A stretch of 64,000 nt of DNA from Omphiscola glabra (GCA_964017045.1 OZ024797.1:14341562-14405561); one strand, 5' to 3'; counted from the stretch's first letter, positions 35,852 to 49,730 are shown. The notes: generated by a model not told the origin, from the sequence alone. Numbers and translations are program-made.

Positions 35852-36749
35852 GGACACGACATCGCTTACTTATAGGCCTCGTCTACGTCGTCGGTCTCTT
35901 AAGGTAAGAGCTTGTCAACGTTGTTTCGCACGGCCATTCCACTGATTTGAATTAGTCATTAGAAATTGCGACCTGTTATTGATGTGGAGAAATCAATACC
36001 ATATGACGTCATCATTTGTTATGGGTTTTTTTTTTTTTAGTTATTCTCAGAAATAACATCGATTGCTGACTCTCACCACAGAATGCATTAATTTTGAAGA
36101 TTTTCTCAGAAATCGCATTAGTTCTCACTTTAATCACAGAGTGAACCAGAGTAAAAAAGTAACTATAATATTGGCAACAAGGAGAATGTGATTCACGCAC
36201 TACTGGGTTGAAAAAATGCCAGACTCAAACTACAGCAGATGATAGTGAGATCTAACAGAAACTTTCGAAGATGCCATACATAATATCTTAAACGAAATTT
36301 TTAAAGAACTGAACGTTTTGGAATTTCTGAAATATCTCTGAAACAAGAAGAACTTTTGCACTCACTAATAGTTCATAGTTAAACGCCTTAAAACTTAATC
36401 CAACTAAAACAAACGCAAAGGGGCCTGAAGCTAAAAATATTTGAACCGCTCCACTGAATGTATTGGGTGCCATTACGATGTAGGCCCATTGTTCAATTGT
36501 ATGATTTTATCACAAAGAATTTGTTCACCAGGTTTAGTCATCGAGTCGAGTTTGAGATGCTTTACACAAGTCAGGACCTAGGACTAAATGTAATTCCCGT
36601 CACATGTACGGACATAGACTAACACCAAGATGGTCGCTACTTGCCCGGTCAAAGATTTACAACAGATGAACTTAGCTTTCCTAAAACAGAGTTACACTCT
36701 ATGCAATTCACCTAGCAAAATTGACTTGACCATCTCACGTCTGGGAACA
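35852..36749. other. Upstream flank of the minus-strand exon
   Basis: Probably 5' of the gene starting at 35851. TGACGTCA lies at about 36006. No TATA box at a sensible place could be fixed and no other gene was seen. Confidence 0.35.
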
Positions 36750-38095
36750 AGTGCCATGGGAGTTTGGGGAACGAATGACATGGAAGTTTAAGGAACGAAT
36801 GACATGGAAGTTTAAGGAACGAATGACATGGTAGTTTAATGAACGCATGACATGGAAGTATAAGGAACGAATGACATGGTAGTTTAATGAACGCATGACA
36901 TGGAAGTTTAAGGAACGAATGACATGGAAGTTTAAGGAACGAATGACATGGAAGTTTAAGGAACGAATGACATGGAAGTTTGAGGAACGAATGACATGGA
37001 AGTTTAAGGAACGAATGACATGGACGTTTGAGGAACGAATGACATGGGAGTTTGGGGAACGAATGACATGGAAGTTTAAGGAACGAATGACATGGACGTT
37101 TAAGGAACGAATGACATGGACGTTTAAAGAACGAATGACATGGACGATTATGGAACGAATGACATGGAAGTTTAAGGAACGAATGACATGGACGTTTAAG
37201 GAACGCATGACATGGACGTTTGAGGAACGAATGACATGGAAGTTTAAGGAACGAATGACATAGACGTTTGAGGAACGAATGACATAGAAGTTTAAGGAAC
37301 GAATGACATGGAAGTTTAAGGAACGAATGACATGGAAGTTTAAGGAACGCATGACATGGAAGTTTAAGGAACGAATGACATGGACGTTTAAGGAACGAAT
37401 GACATGGAATTTTAAGGAACGAATGACATTGAAGTTTAAGGAACGAATGACATGGAAGTTTAAGGAACGAAGGACATGGAAGTTTGAGGAACGAAGGACA
37501 TGGAAGTTTGAGGAACGAATGACATGGACGTTTAAGGAACGAATGACATGGAAGTTTGAGGAACGAATGACATGGACGTTTGAGGAACGAATGACATGGA
37601 AGTTTGAGGAACGAATGACATGTACGTTTGAGGAACGAATGACATGGAAGTTTGAGGAACGAATGACATGGAAGTTTGAGGAACGAATGACATGGAAGTT
37701 TAAGGAACGAATGACATGGACGTTTGAGGAACGAATGACATGGAAGTTTGAGGAACGAATGACATGGAAGTTTGAGGAACGAATGACATGGACGTTTGAG
37801 GAACGAATGACATGGAAGTTTGAGGAACGAATGACATGGAAGTTTGAGGAACGAATGACATGGAAGTTTAAGGAACGAATGACATGGAAGTTTAAGGAAC
37901 GAATGACATGGAAGTTTGAGGAACGAATGACATGGAAGTTTGAGGAACGAATGACATGGAAGTTTGAGGAACGAATGACATGGAAGTTTGAGGAACGAAT
38001 GACATGGAAGTTTGAGGAACGAATGACATGGAAGTTTGAGGAACGAATGACATGGAAGTTTGAGGAACGAATGACATGGACGTTTAAGGGTACTG
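36750..38095. repeat. 24-bp minisatellite, about 55 units
   Basis: Unit core AACGAATGACATGGAAGTTT with G/A variation at AGGAA and C for A in GACGTTT. Eight-codon period keeps both strands open (minus frame of 597 codons repeating NFHVIRSS, plus frame repeating MTWKFEER). The right end (37900-38080) is nearly perfect, the left end more varied. Confidence 0.97.
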
Positions 38096-38278
38096 TATCA
38101 TTTGTAAAAGTTATAAGGTAAAAACATATTTGGCCATATCTGTGTACATAATGAATGACAGCGTGCTGTGTACACAATGAATGACAGCGTGGAGATGTTA
38201 AGGGAAATTCAGATTCAATTCTGGAATTAAGGAGAGGGCGCCCGGAAGTTGGCAGTTTTAGAATTAGAGGCCATAGAG

Positions 38279-38477
38279 CAGCGGTTCTCAACCTGTGGGT
38301 CGCGACCCCTTTGAGGGTCGAACGACCCTTTCCCAGGGGTCGCCTAAGACCATCAGAAAACACATATTGTCTAAATTTATGGAGTAGAAACGAAAATAAC
38401 TTTTTGTGGTTGGAGGTCGCCACAACATGAGGAGCTGTATTAAGGGGTCGCGGCATTAAAAAGGGTGAGAACCACTG
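38279..38477 (-). mobile_element. SPIN-like hAT MITE, copy 2
   Basis: Starts CAGCGGTTCTCAACCTGTGG and ends GTGAGAACCACTG. Perfect 8-bp duplication CCATAGAG on both sides. Opposite orientation to copy 1. Contains the internal GTCGCCTAAGACCATC and GTCGCCACAACATGAGGA blocks. No coding capacity. Confidence 0.88.
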
Positions 38478-38485
38478 CCATAGAG

Positions 38486-40540
38486 GGTCAAGATAGACCC
38501 GAGTCCCTAGAATTGTTTGAGACCCCACCCCCTTGTCTTAACTTGAGCCATTTGGGGGGGGGGGGTCATTATGTCGTCAAATTTGTGAATCGCCAACTAT
38601 TGTACCAGCCAAATATTGTACCAGCCAACTATTGTACCATTGTTTAAAACGGTACATGCAGGAAACTAAATAAAGTTATAAAGTATAAAGTGACCAAAAA
38701 TGAATAACGGTAATGATATGCTGAACTATTGAAAAGATAACAATCAAAAAAGAAAATCGCCACGAACTGTGCTTAAAAATATAAACGCGAAATTCCACTC
38801 ACTTGCCCCCCCCCCCCCCCACCACCACCACCCGCTCTCCTCCCCCCCCCCCCCCCCCCCAACCGCTTTGGTTACACGAAGCCATCTAGAATTATCTCCT
38901 TAAAGAAACGAAAAACCTACAAATCACTTCATTAAAATACATTTTTGAATTCTGGATTTCAACACCGTAACACCGGTCTCGTAATTCAAAGCCAAAACCG
39001 AAAGATCGTTTATTTGTCCTTTTTTCATATTACACAGCTATGCTTGGAATGGCGGACAGGTTGAGCTTCGTGGTCATAAATCAAAAACACATTAATTTTC
39101 CATCAGGGAATATTTATCCTTGAGGATCCCTCCCATAACAGCAGACGAGCAAGATCGTCTTGTGACAAAAGCCTTGGGGTGTACGGGTATAATGTCGCGT
39201 GAATCCAATGACAGGAAAACAAAACAACCTCCGGAAGGACAGCAGCGACTCGAGGGGAAAAAGGGGGGGGGGGGGAATCAGCAGAGGAGAGCAGGTGTGA
39301 TGTCTCACTAGTATAATAGTAGTGTGGTGTCTCTCTAGAGATAAGATAAGAGCCTGCAAAAACACACAATTTCTAACATCGGTGGACAAAGTAATGCATG
39401 TAAAATCTAGTTTTCGCACGATTTTTTTTTTCAAACCACTTTTTAAAAAAAAATTATCACATCCCACAAAAATACAGGATCTTAGTACATATCACATCCA
39501 TGCAACAATACACGATGATTGAATACTTCTATAGCGCTTGTGTCCATACTATTTTATAAACTTTCTAAAAACATATCACATTTGCCAGCTAGTGCAACTT
39601 TTATAGCATTATCACATCCAAAAGAAATACAATGTCTTAAAGTGTATTACATATAAAGATAGGCCTCGGATACTAAACTAGATTAATTTCTTAAGACTTA
39701 TCCACCCTAACCTATGATTATCACACTTCACATCCTAAATTGTTTGATTCTGTCATATCCTCTTATTCCTCTGTTCTCAAAAGTAAAGAAAATCGCTAGA
39801 TTTAAATAATTGTGAATCGCCGAAGACCGGTCATATGTAAAGCCGTTGAGAATAAACAACGAAGACAGGTCGGCAGTGCTTCAGAACATTTAGAACAAAA
39901 TAAAAATCCATCAACCAATAACGGCCCTCGACCAACGTCTCGCGTTATCACTTCGCAATACTACGGCCATCATACCACGAGAGCATTACTCTTTTTTTTT
40001 TTGCCCCCCCCCCCCTTTTCTCTCCACCCAGACTAAAATGCCAGAAGGCTCGCAGGTGTGCTCAAATACCTCTACTAAACGTATCCACTGGTGATTAGCT
40101 CGGCCCTTGCCGGCCCACATCAAATGGTTTGTGGCGGACCGTAAACCGTCTCGCCTAGGGAGACATGGAGGGCTTGGTTGGGGGGGGGGGGGTGCATTCA
40201 ATCCCAGCTGGTGAACCCGCGGTCGCTGCGCGCGTGCCGACGCCGCACCAGCTGTAGGTAACTGCCAACAACAATCAACCACCACCCCTACCACTCCCCA
40301 CTTCCCACCCCTCTTCTTTTGTGTTTTAGTTTCTCTAGTGAGACATTATATGGACAAACAGTGAATCACTTGATTCTTCTCTAACAAACGTTTCATTTCA
40401 TAAATTAACTATATTATTTTAATTACTTTTGTAATAGATTCATTTTAATATTATAATTACATTTGTAATAGATTCACTATAATAGTATAATTACTTTTAT
40501 AATAGATTCACTATAATAGTGTAATTACTTTTGTAATAGA
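38486..40540. other. Intergenic, C/G tracts, no gene seen
   Basis: Two C runs at about 38807-38823 and 38842-38860, a G run at 39265-39276 and others near 40005 and 40180. The sequence CTTCTATAGCGCTTGTGTCC near 39526 resembles a retroelement 3' end. AT-rich ATTACTTTTGTAATAGATTCA words repeat at 40400-40550. No gene was recognised. Confidence 0.35.
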
Positions 40541-40555
40541 TTCACTCTAATATTA

Positions 40556-41345
40556 CTAGCGAGAACCCGGCATGCGTTGCAATGCCACTCAAAGAAAAAA
40601 GTCTATGTGTTTTAATTAATTTTTAAAGAATTTTTTAAATAGAAAACATTTTTTTTTCCCGTCTGCTGTGTACACAAATGAATTAGAAGTTTTTTCGACG
40701 CATGAGCAAGTAACATACAGCTGTCCACGTGAGAAGCATGGATTTTCAAAATTTAGTCCACACAATTGTAGCCATTAATACACCCATGCAGTAGCTCTGT
40801 TTTAAATTATATTTCTATAGTTTGAATTTTTTTTTTTCAATAAGGCCCCCGGCCCCAATCGCAAAATCGTAAAATGGTTGTACTTATGTCATACACAAAC
40901 TGAAATGTCGCTTGTATTTGATTGATTTCTATCCACCCATGCAACAACAATGATTAAAATTATATTTATATAGCTTATATAAGAAAATAATAATTTAGGG
41001 ACCCCGGCCCCAAAGGAATAGTTCAAAATGTATAAGCTAATTCAGAAATCTTTGCTGCGCACAACAACTTACCTAAGTTTTATCGCAATCGGATGAATGG
41101 AGTAGGAACGTATAACGAAATTATATTTAGCTCATAAAAGGGGGGAAAAAAGAATTTAGGGCCCGGTCCCAAAACGGAATATTCTAAAATGTGTGATAAT
41201 TCAGAAACATTTCCGAGCGTGTGAACAACAAATCACAAAATGTTCATCTCTTTTGGATTTATGGTATAGAAACGCATACGGGACATACAGACATACAATA
41301 ATTTTTATATATGTTAGAAAAAGTTTACCGAATAAAGATTACTTT
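40556..41345 (-). mobile_element. Helitron 3' part, minus strand
   Basis: Read on the minus strand, CFSRGQLYVTCSCVEKTS (about 40690-40745) matches the C-terminal helicase motif VI of Helitron Rep-helicases (CFSHGQLYVACSRV style). It is followed by a terminal hairpin GGCAT-loop-ATGCC at about 40568-40586 and the end CTAG at 40556, next to a T, as expected for Helitron 3' ends with A/T insertion. The sequence above 40745 is AT-rich, with two GGCCCCGGCCCC-like words, and leads into the TCTA array. The helicase is only a remnant, so the copy is dead or non-autonomous. The upper limit is a guess. Confidence 0.7.
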
Positions 41346-41355
41346 TCACAAATAT

Positions 41356-41879
<524 letters not shown>

Positions 41880-41882
41880 ATC

Positions 41883-42057
41883 CAGCCGTTCTCAACCTGT
41901 GTGCCTGACCCTTTCACAAGGGTCGCCTAAGACCATCTGAAAACACATAAACTCTACAGTTATGAAGTAGCAACGAAGAAAATTTGGTTGTTGGGGTCGC
42001 CACAACATGAGGAACTGTATTAAAGGGTCGATGCATTAGGAAGGTTGAGAACCACTG
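41883..42057 (-). mobile_element. SPIN-like hAT MITE, copy 3
   Basis: Starts CAGCCGTTCTCAACCTGTG and ends GGTTGAGAACCACTG. Perfect 8-bp duplication ATCTAATC. Same orientation as copy 2 and internally similar (GTCGCCTAAGACCATCTGAA, GTCGCCACAACATGAGGAA). It sits at the edge of the TCTA array. Confidence 0.88.
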
Positions 42058-42095
42058 ATCTAATCTAATCCAATCTATCTATTTATCTATTAGAG

Positions 42096-42379
42096 ATTAC
42101 AATAGCTCCATGAAGGTTTGGGAGAAAATGTAAACGCTATGACAAGGAAATAATTCAACAAATATGTGGAAAAGATTAGCCACTGCGCGTCCTGCGAACC
42201 ATAGAAATAAGAATTAACTTTTAAACAGAACAAAATAAAAAATATATATCTGAAGATCAGATGTATGATGTAAATAGTGACACATTTCTGAATCATTATG
42301 AGAAACATGAGCAACTAGTCGCGTTTATTGTTATTAACGCGGCAAGGGGAAAATATACAACAAGCAATCAAAGCTTACA
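42096..42379. other. Spacer, AT-rich
   Basis: No feature recognised. Confidence 0.3.
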
Positions 42380-43075
42380 TGCCCTGATGGCTTACAGGCC
42401 ACGATAGCTTACAGGCCCTGATAGCTTACAGGCCCTGATAGCGAACAGGCCCTGATAGCTTACAGGCCCTGATAGCGTAAAGGCCCTGAAAGCTTACAGG
42501 CTCCGATAGCTTACAGGCCTTGATAGCTTACAGGCCCCGATAGCTTACAGGCCCTGATAACTTACAGGCTCCGATAGCTTACAGGCCAAGATAGGTTACA
42601 GTCCCTGATAGCTTACAGGCCCTGATAGCTTACAGGCTCCGATAGCTTACAGGCCAATATATCTTAAAGGCCCTGATAGCTTACAGGCCTGATAGCTTAC
42701 AGGCTCCGATAGCTTACAGGCCAAGATATCTTAAAGGCCCTGATATCTTACAGGCCCTGATAGCTTACAGGCCCTGATAGCTTACAGGCCATGATAGCTT
42801 ACAAGGCATGATAGCTTACAGGCCATGATAGCTTACAGGCCCTGATAGCTTACAGGCCATGATAGCTTACAAAGCATAATAGCTTACAGGCCATGATAGC
42901 TTACAGGCCCTGATAGCTTACAGGCCATGATAGCTTACAAGGCATGATAGCTTACAAGCCCTGATATACTTACAAGCCATGATAGCTTAAAGGCCCTTAT
43001 TTATAGCTTACAAGCCATGACATCTTACAGGCCCTGATAGTTTACAGGCCATGATATCTTACCAGCTAGCCATGA
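42380..43075. repeat. 16-bp minisatellite, about 43 units
   Basis: Unit CCTGATAGCTTACAGG, whose ends CCTG and CAGG are complementary. Variants are CATGATAG, CTCCGATAG and AAGATAT. Irregular length changes at the right end. Confidence 0.95.
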
Positions 43076-44094
43076 AGTGCACATATCAGGAATGGTCTAG
43101 TTCGATGCTTCGACACTCCTGGTGACACACTTAACTTTGTAAACATCTCACTGAACATTGTCTGTTTTCTTCTAAGACTTATTACTAATGCCATATAAGT
43201 CATTTAACGCTACATTACATAGAATTATTGCTTATTACGCTAAGCTCAAAATTTTTGAACACAAACTGGTGGCTTGATCAACACTATGTTATCCTTGAAT
43301 GAAGCGGGTCGGCAGAGATTACATAGCAGAGAAACATCTTCAATTAATATCATCTATTTTAAACACACGCAAGAAGTTATATCGGATTTCTTATACACGA
43401 GAACGATCCTTCAGAAAATATGTAGTTGATATTTAAATATTTTTCATTTTACATATATTCGGAGACACATGTATTTCTATATGTCGTATCTTTCATCAAG
43501 TAAAATGTGTATTTAATATTCTCCAAAAATGATTTCTAAATATCTTTTTTTTTAACTATCAAAACACAAACTGTTATCCTCCACATCAATGAAAACATTA
43601 ACACATAAACATATAATCCGTTTTCCGTATTTGTTTAATGGAAACTGAAGAATTTGACAATCTAACCACCTTAACACAGAACGACAGCCAAGACGACCAA
43701 AAAAAAATTGTGTTTTCTTCTTTTTGAGGCGACTCTCTTCCTCTTATTGAAGCCCGACATACCAGTTCCTCTTGCACCCACGACCATATTCTTACATTGT
43801 ACCTTACGGCATATTCAAATTTATCAGTTTCAACACATAAATTCCGAACCCCCCACCCTATTTTTAACGTCTGCCAGACCCACATTTTCCACCCTCTCAA
43901 CCCAAATAAAAAAGATATGCATTCAATCCAGTGGTTTGCGGAAGAAAAGGGTGCCCCGCTGGGAGCTTGGTAGGAGATACGCCTTGAGATTTCTAGCGGC
44001 TACAACAACGGCTTCAGCAGGCTGGGTGTCTGAGGTGCTGTCGGGAGGGGGGTGGTGGTATTAGAGGATACCAGACCTACCCGTCTGCGTGCTT
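43076..44094. other. Intergenic, no gene seen
   Basis: Unique AT-rich sequence. Frames of 100 and 118 codons overlap antisense to each other near 43.7-44.0 kb and show no domain. Confidence 0.35.
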
Positions 44095-45480
44095 AGATGT
44101 GTGGTGTTGTTACAAGGACTGATGGTGTTGTTACAAGGGCTGATTGTGTTGTTACAAGGACTGATGGTGTTGTTACAAGGGCTGATTGTGTTGTTACAAG
44201 GACTGATGGTGTTGTTACAAGGACTGATTGTGTTGTTACAAGGACTGATTGTGTTGTTACAAGGACTGATTGTGTTGTTACAAGGACTGATTGTGTTGTT
44301 ACAAGGACTGATTGTGTTGTTACAAGGACTGATGGTGTTGTTACAAGGACTGATTGTGTTGTTACAAGGACTGATGGTGTTGTTACAAGGACTCATTGTG
44401 TTGTTACAAGGACTGATTATGTTGTTACAAGGACCGATGGTCTTGTTACAAGAACCGATGATGTTGTTACAAGGACTGATAGTGTTGTTACAAAGACTGA
44501 TGGTGTTGTTACATGGGCTGATGGTGTTGTTACAAGGGCTGATTGTGTTGTTACAAGGACTGATTGTGTTGTTACAAGGACCGATGGTCTTGTTACAAGA
44601 ACAGATGGTGTTGTTACAAGGACTAATGGTGTTGTTACAAGGGCTGATGGTGTTGTTACAAGGGCTGATGGTGTTGTTACAAGGGCTGATGGTGTGGTTA
44701 CAAGGACTGATTGTGTTGTTACAAGGACTGATTGTATTGTTACAAGGACCGATGGTCTTGTTACAAGAACCGATGGTGTTGTTACAAGGACTGATGGTGT
44801 TGTTACAAGGACTGATGGTGTTGTTACATGGGCTGATGGTGTTGTTACAAGGTTTGATTGTGTTGTTACAAGGACTGATTGTGTTGTTACAAGGACCGAT
44901 GGTCTTGTTACAAGAACAGATGGTGTTGTTACAAGGACTGATGGTGTTGTTACAAGGACTGATGGTGTTGTTACAAGGGCTGATGGTGTTGTTACAAGGA
45001 CTGATGGTGTTGTTACAAGGGCTGATTGTGTTGTTATAAGGACTGATTGTGCTGTTACAAGGACCGATGGTCTTGTTACAAGAACCGATGGTGTTGTTAC
45101 AAGGACTGGGGGTGTTGTTACAAGGACCGATGGTGTTGTTACAAGGGCTGATGGTGTTGTTACAAGGACTGGTGGTGTTGTTACAAGGGCTGATGGTGTT
45201 GTTACAAGGACTGATTGTGTTGTTACAAGGACTGGTGGTGTTGTTACAAGGACTGATTATGTTGTTACAAGGACTGATGGTGTTGTTACAAGGACTGATT
45301 GTGTTGTTACACGGACTGGTGGTGTTGTTACAAGGACCGATGGTGTTATTACAAAGACTGATGGTGTGGTTACAAGGACCGATGGTGTAGTTACAAAGAC
45401 TGGTGGTCTTGTTACAAGGACTGGTGATGTTGTTACAAGTACTGGTGGTGATATTACAAAGACTGGTGGTGTTGTTACAT
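44095..45480. repeat. 21-bp minisatellite with 315-bp higher order
   Basis: Unit GTGTTGTTACAAGGACTGATG, about 66 copies. Marker units GGACCGATGGTCTTGTTACA begin at 44431, 44578, 44746, 44893 and 45061, spaced 147, 168, 147 and 168 bp. The base after AGAAC alternates C, A, C, A, C at these markers, so the true repeated block is 315 bp (15 units). Seven-codon period gives open frames on both strands up to 511 codons. Confidence 0.96.
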
Positions 45481-45844
45481 GGAACCGGTTGTCTTGCCAG
45501 TGCTAAATGTGTTACAACGACTGAAAACAAACTAAACCGGAACAAATCAGACCAAGCCAAAACAAAAATCGCCCAAAAGAAGTTAGTTTGCAGCAAAGTA
45601 ACTTTAACTCAATTTTCTACTTTCTTCGTTCGTTTCTTTTTCACTATGAACAGTTGTGTAATATGTACTTTTAGATACCATTAACAGGGAACTGAGACTC
45701 TTTTTAACATGCTTTAAAAAAATACTTTCATAATTGTTGTCAAGGTTTTGTATCCATTCAGGTAGTTTAAAGTTCCTGTTGTAAGACTGTGAAGTCTTGA
45801 AAGTGAAAAAAAATATAAGAAGAGCTTACTGACAAAGTCTGCTT
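45481..45844. other. Spacer between arrays
   Basis: No feature recognised. Confidence 0.3.
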
Positions 45845-46745
45845 AAGGATCCCAGTTGTGTTGGGACCACCGACGTGAGGCACCAGCACTCTACTGAGTC
45901 TACTGATAGATCCCATTTGTGTTGGAACCACTGACGTGAGGCAACCGACACTCTGCTGAGTCTACTGATAGATCCCATTTGTGTTGGAACCACTGACGTG
46001 AGGCACCGTCACTCTACTGACTCTACTGATAGATCCCATTTGTGTTGGAACCACTGACATGAGGCACCGACACTCTGCTGACTCTACTGATAGATCCCAT
46101 TTGTGTTGGAACCACTGACGTGAGGCACCGACACTCTGCTGACTCTACTGATAGATCCCATTTGTGTTGGAACCACTGACGTGAGGCAACAGACACTCTA
46201 CTGACTCTACTGACTCTACTGATAGATCCCATTTGTGTTGGAACCACTGAAGTGAGGCAACCGACACTCTACTGACTCTACTGATAGATCCCATTTGTGT
46301 TGGAACCATTGACGTGAGGCACCGACACTCTGCTGATCTACTGATAGATCCCATTTGTGTTGGAACCACTGACGTGAGGCAACCGACACTCTGCTGAGTC
46401 TACTGATAGATCCCATTTGTGTTGGAACCACTGACGTGAGGCAACAGACACTCTACTGACTCTACTGACTCTACTGATAGATCCCATTTGTGTTGGAACC
46501 ACTGACGTGAGGCAACCGACACTCTACTGACTCTACTGATATATCCCATTTGTGTTGGAACCACTGACGTGAGTCACCGACACTCTGCTGACTCTACTGA
46601 TAGATCCCATTTGTGTTGGAACCACTGACGTGAGGCAACCGACACTCTACTGACTCTACTGACTCTACTGACTCTGCTGACTCTACTGACTCTACTAACT
46701 CTACTGACTCTACTGACTCTACTGACTCTACTGACTCTACTGATA
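45845..46745. repeat. About 61-bp compound minisatellite, about 13 units
   Basis: Units join GATAGATCCCATTTGTGTTG, GAACCACTGACGTGAGGCA and a variable number of 9-bp ACTCTACTG words. The array ends with about ten 9-bp words alone (46650-46740), so a small repeat is expanding inside the larger unit. Confidence 0.95.
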
Positions 46746-48254
46746 GAAGAGAACATCTTTAAAGGTTTGGACATTGAATTTGAGTTCCTTTGACACGCCC
46801 TCAGGAGTGCATTGGACCACGCTGCCCCCCCCCCCCCCCCCACAGGAAAGAGCCACCAGGGATCGCTAGGCCGACACTATCGTGGAAACCCCGCAAGGGA
46901 CAAGATGGCGTGGAAAGAATATTCGGAGTAGGGATGTATCTATTGAGTCTGCAGGGTTAACGGGCACTTTGAGGGACATCGAGAAAGGCGCAACACACAC
47001 ACACACAATGGAGAGGGATCCTTGAGGACATATGACACAAGCAGTACCGGATTTACCTATAAGCTGAATAAGCTATAATACAGCTTAGGGCCTAACAATC
47101 CGCCAGCTATATGTTATTAATTTTTCTTTGACCCCCTCATGTCATTTCAAACGGTAGGGGGGCCTCTGGACTTTGTATTATAGCTTAGGGCCTAAGCAAG
47201 GACATAAGGGTGTTTTGACTGTACGGATAGACATAGGAAGACATAGGAATTTTGACTGTACAGATATAGCGCTTTCAGTTTTAATAGTCTATATACTTCA
47301 ATAGCAGTATTAAATTATTCATTTTTTAAAATCAATGCTGAATGTTTAGACAAAGCTAAGGAAGGTGAATGTCTGCCTTCTTACGCTCGTGTCAGCGAGA
47401 CTCTCAAACCCCCCCCCCCCCTTTTTTCCTCCAAATTTAAGACAAAGAACACTTCATTACCCATCCACCAATTTTCCGTATTCTAAAATCAAAATCGGAT
47501 TTGCCATGTCAAGAATAAACACAAGAGTGATTTTCTATTTGTGGATATAAACTGTCTGTGAGATTGGCTAATCCATGATTCCGCTATCAGTTTGACAAGA
47601 GTCATGTTTGTGGATAGTAGTCCACATTGCAGTCAAAATTGCCACACCCAATTTTTTTCCACATTCACGGCCACGTTAATAAGAGATACAGTGAGCTTTT
47701 AATGACTATGTTGTCAAGTGTTGTGTAGTTTCAAATATGTAAGTTATGCCCCTGAAGGAATCAACATTTAAGAAGAAAAAAAAAACACATAAAAATCCAA
47801 GACTTTCATTAAATTGGGGACAATGTCTCCATTTTTACATTCCGTCAACCTCCTTGATCTCCTTCATGGTGGTCGATTGTCTGATTTTTTTTTTTGGGGG
47901 GGGAGGGGTGTCATTATAGACTTGTCCATGCCAACACAACTAGAGTTAAGCAATCTTCCTATGATGTCCCCCACACTTAAGTCTAGACATATTAACTGCG
48001 TTTAAACAAGCCCTCTCTCAGTGTTTAATATACCACGCACACAGAGAACATGTAATTTTCTAAATTCTTTCATAACGAAGTCTTTCCCTAGCCACCACGA
48101 CGAAGTGACGCAGTGACGCGGTGACTCACTGACTTGCGATTTGGAGTCGGAGGGATGTAATCCAATTTTTTTTTTTAAAAAAGAAGATTTTTTAGTCAAT
48201 TAGTCATAAAAAGAGTCGCATCTTTTATGATCCCGAATTTGAACAACTCCACCA
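46746..48254. other. Intergenic, no supported gene
   Basis: C runs at 46825-46840 and 47410-47421, G run near 47897. GCTTAGGGCCTAA occurs twice around 47083-47200 in a segment starting GCAGTACCGGATTTACC, possibly a decayed transposon without matching ends. Confidence 0.35.
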
Positions 48255-48392
48255 ATTTAAAAGAAGTATACAGTCAACAGAATAGTATACAGTCAACAGA
48301 ATAGTATCCAGTTAACATAATAATATACAGCTAACATAATAGCATACAGTTAAAATAATAGTATACAGTCAACAGAATAGTATAAAATGCTT
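48255..48392. repeat. About 19-bp degenerate repeat, 6-7 units
   Basis: Units around AGTATACAGTCAACAGAAT with AGCTAACATAAT variants. Confidence 0.85.
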
Positions 48393-49476
48393 TGTGTTAG
48401 GCGACGCAAGACCCGGTGTAGAAATCGTATCTTTCTTTTCGTTTCTTTCTTTTCCAGTATTGTCATGTATGGTAATCACTACCGCACGTCACCGGAGAGA
48501 CATATGCTTTCCTGCTTGTTTAAGACGCTACAAGTTGTCTTAACACCAATCTTCCCACCAGGTGACCAAACAAAACAAAAATCAACTTGAAGAAAACAGA
48601 ACGCACTCCTACCCCCCTACCCCACTCCGCAATATAACCAGGTATCACAAAGCTTTACGTGGGGAGCTCAACACAATGGCCCAACCTGTGCAGGAAATAT
48701 GTGGAGTTTAACAGAACTTTTTTAAATCCGAGACTTTGTATCAGCGGCGGCACCAAGGTTCACCCGAGTGGACGTAGGTTTTGGGGAAATGCGTGCATTT
48801 TATATAATTTATGGGATATGGAACATGGTGGTAGAGCTGAATACATTTGGAATAGATCTTTTGTTTAGCCTCAAAGTAAGTTCTCCCCCACATTACACTA
48901 GTAATCAGGCTTTTCAGAGGTAGTGATAGACTCGGGACATTCGTCTTTTTAGGCAACTCCCGTCTCACTTTAAGTGTCTTCAAGTCACTATAATTTCAGC
49001 ATGTGGATTCACAACAATCGCCTTCAGGTGAACTGCGCGAGTCTACGTCTCTCTCTCTCTCTCTCTCCCCCTCCCACCCCCGTTTTTATGCCAAAAGCAG
49101 GACACACTATTTATTTACATGCAATAAAAAGGAAACGAAATTATTTACTTCGTAAGTCAAACTTTGAATAACATTGAATGAATGTCTCAACAACGACCAG
49201 TCACTATTTCAATGTGTTCATAAAACAGAAAAGTATCCGACAGTTGTACTTCAGTGTCCATGACAGCTGCATTCAAATGACTGACCATAGCCATCGGTCA
49301 TAGATATTCGAGTCTTCTCTTTGAATGCATCTTTGACCGGAACGTGTTACAACCAATATCGTTTAACGGTAAATCTAAACCAATATCATTGATTGCCGGG
49401 GGCAGATTTTTGTAACATTGCTCGTTTATCGTCATTCCAGTCACAGTGTAACCCGATTAATGTTCCCGCCAGCGGT
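48393..49476. other. Intergenic, no gene seen
   Basis: A CT microsatellite of about 10 units lies at 49049-49068. Nothing else recognised. Confidence 0.35.
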
Positions 49477-49730
49477 GCCGCCTATGCTGTACTCTCGGTG
49501 CCGCCTATGCTGTACTCTAGGAGCCGCCTATGCTGTACTCTCCGTCTCTAAGCTTCGGCTTTATTACGACTATATCAAGTTTAATGAACGTGATCTTGCA
49601 TTCAGGGGGAGAGAAATAAATCGCTCTCATGACGGTGCGTTCACAGTAACGAACCAATGAACACGCGAACCGGCGCACGCACGAACCAATGAACACGCGA
49701 ACCGGCGCACGCACGAACCAATGAGAGAAT
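49477..49730. repeat. Two short tandem repeats
   Basis: Three copies of GCCGCCTATGCTGTACTCT (49477-49545), and between 49650 and 49730 about two and a half copies of CCAATGAACACGCGAACCGG with CGCACGCACGAA. Confidence 0.88.

Noticed and set aside
36735..38528. 597-codon minus-strand ORF with HVIRSSNF repeats
   Set aside because: It is the translation of a 24-bp array. The plus strand is open too, and variants follow DNA rather than protein logic.
44061..45596. 511-codon minus and 469-codon plus ORFs, the minus one Cys/Asn-rich
   Set aside because: Both arise from the 21-bp array. Three frames stay open together, as expected from periodicity and not from selection on one protein.
47040..47220. 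Possible hAT element starting CAGTACCGGATTTACC
   Set aside because: No inverted partner end or 8-bp duplication could be found.
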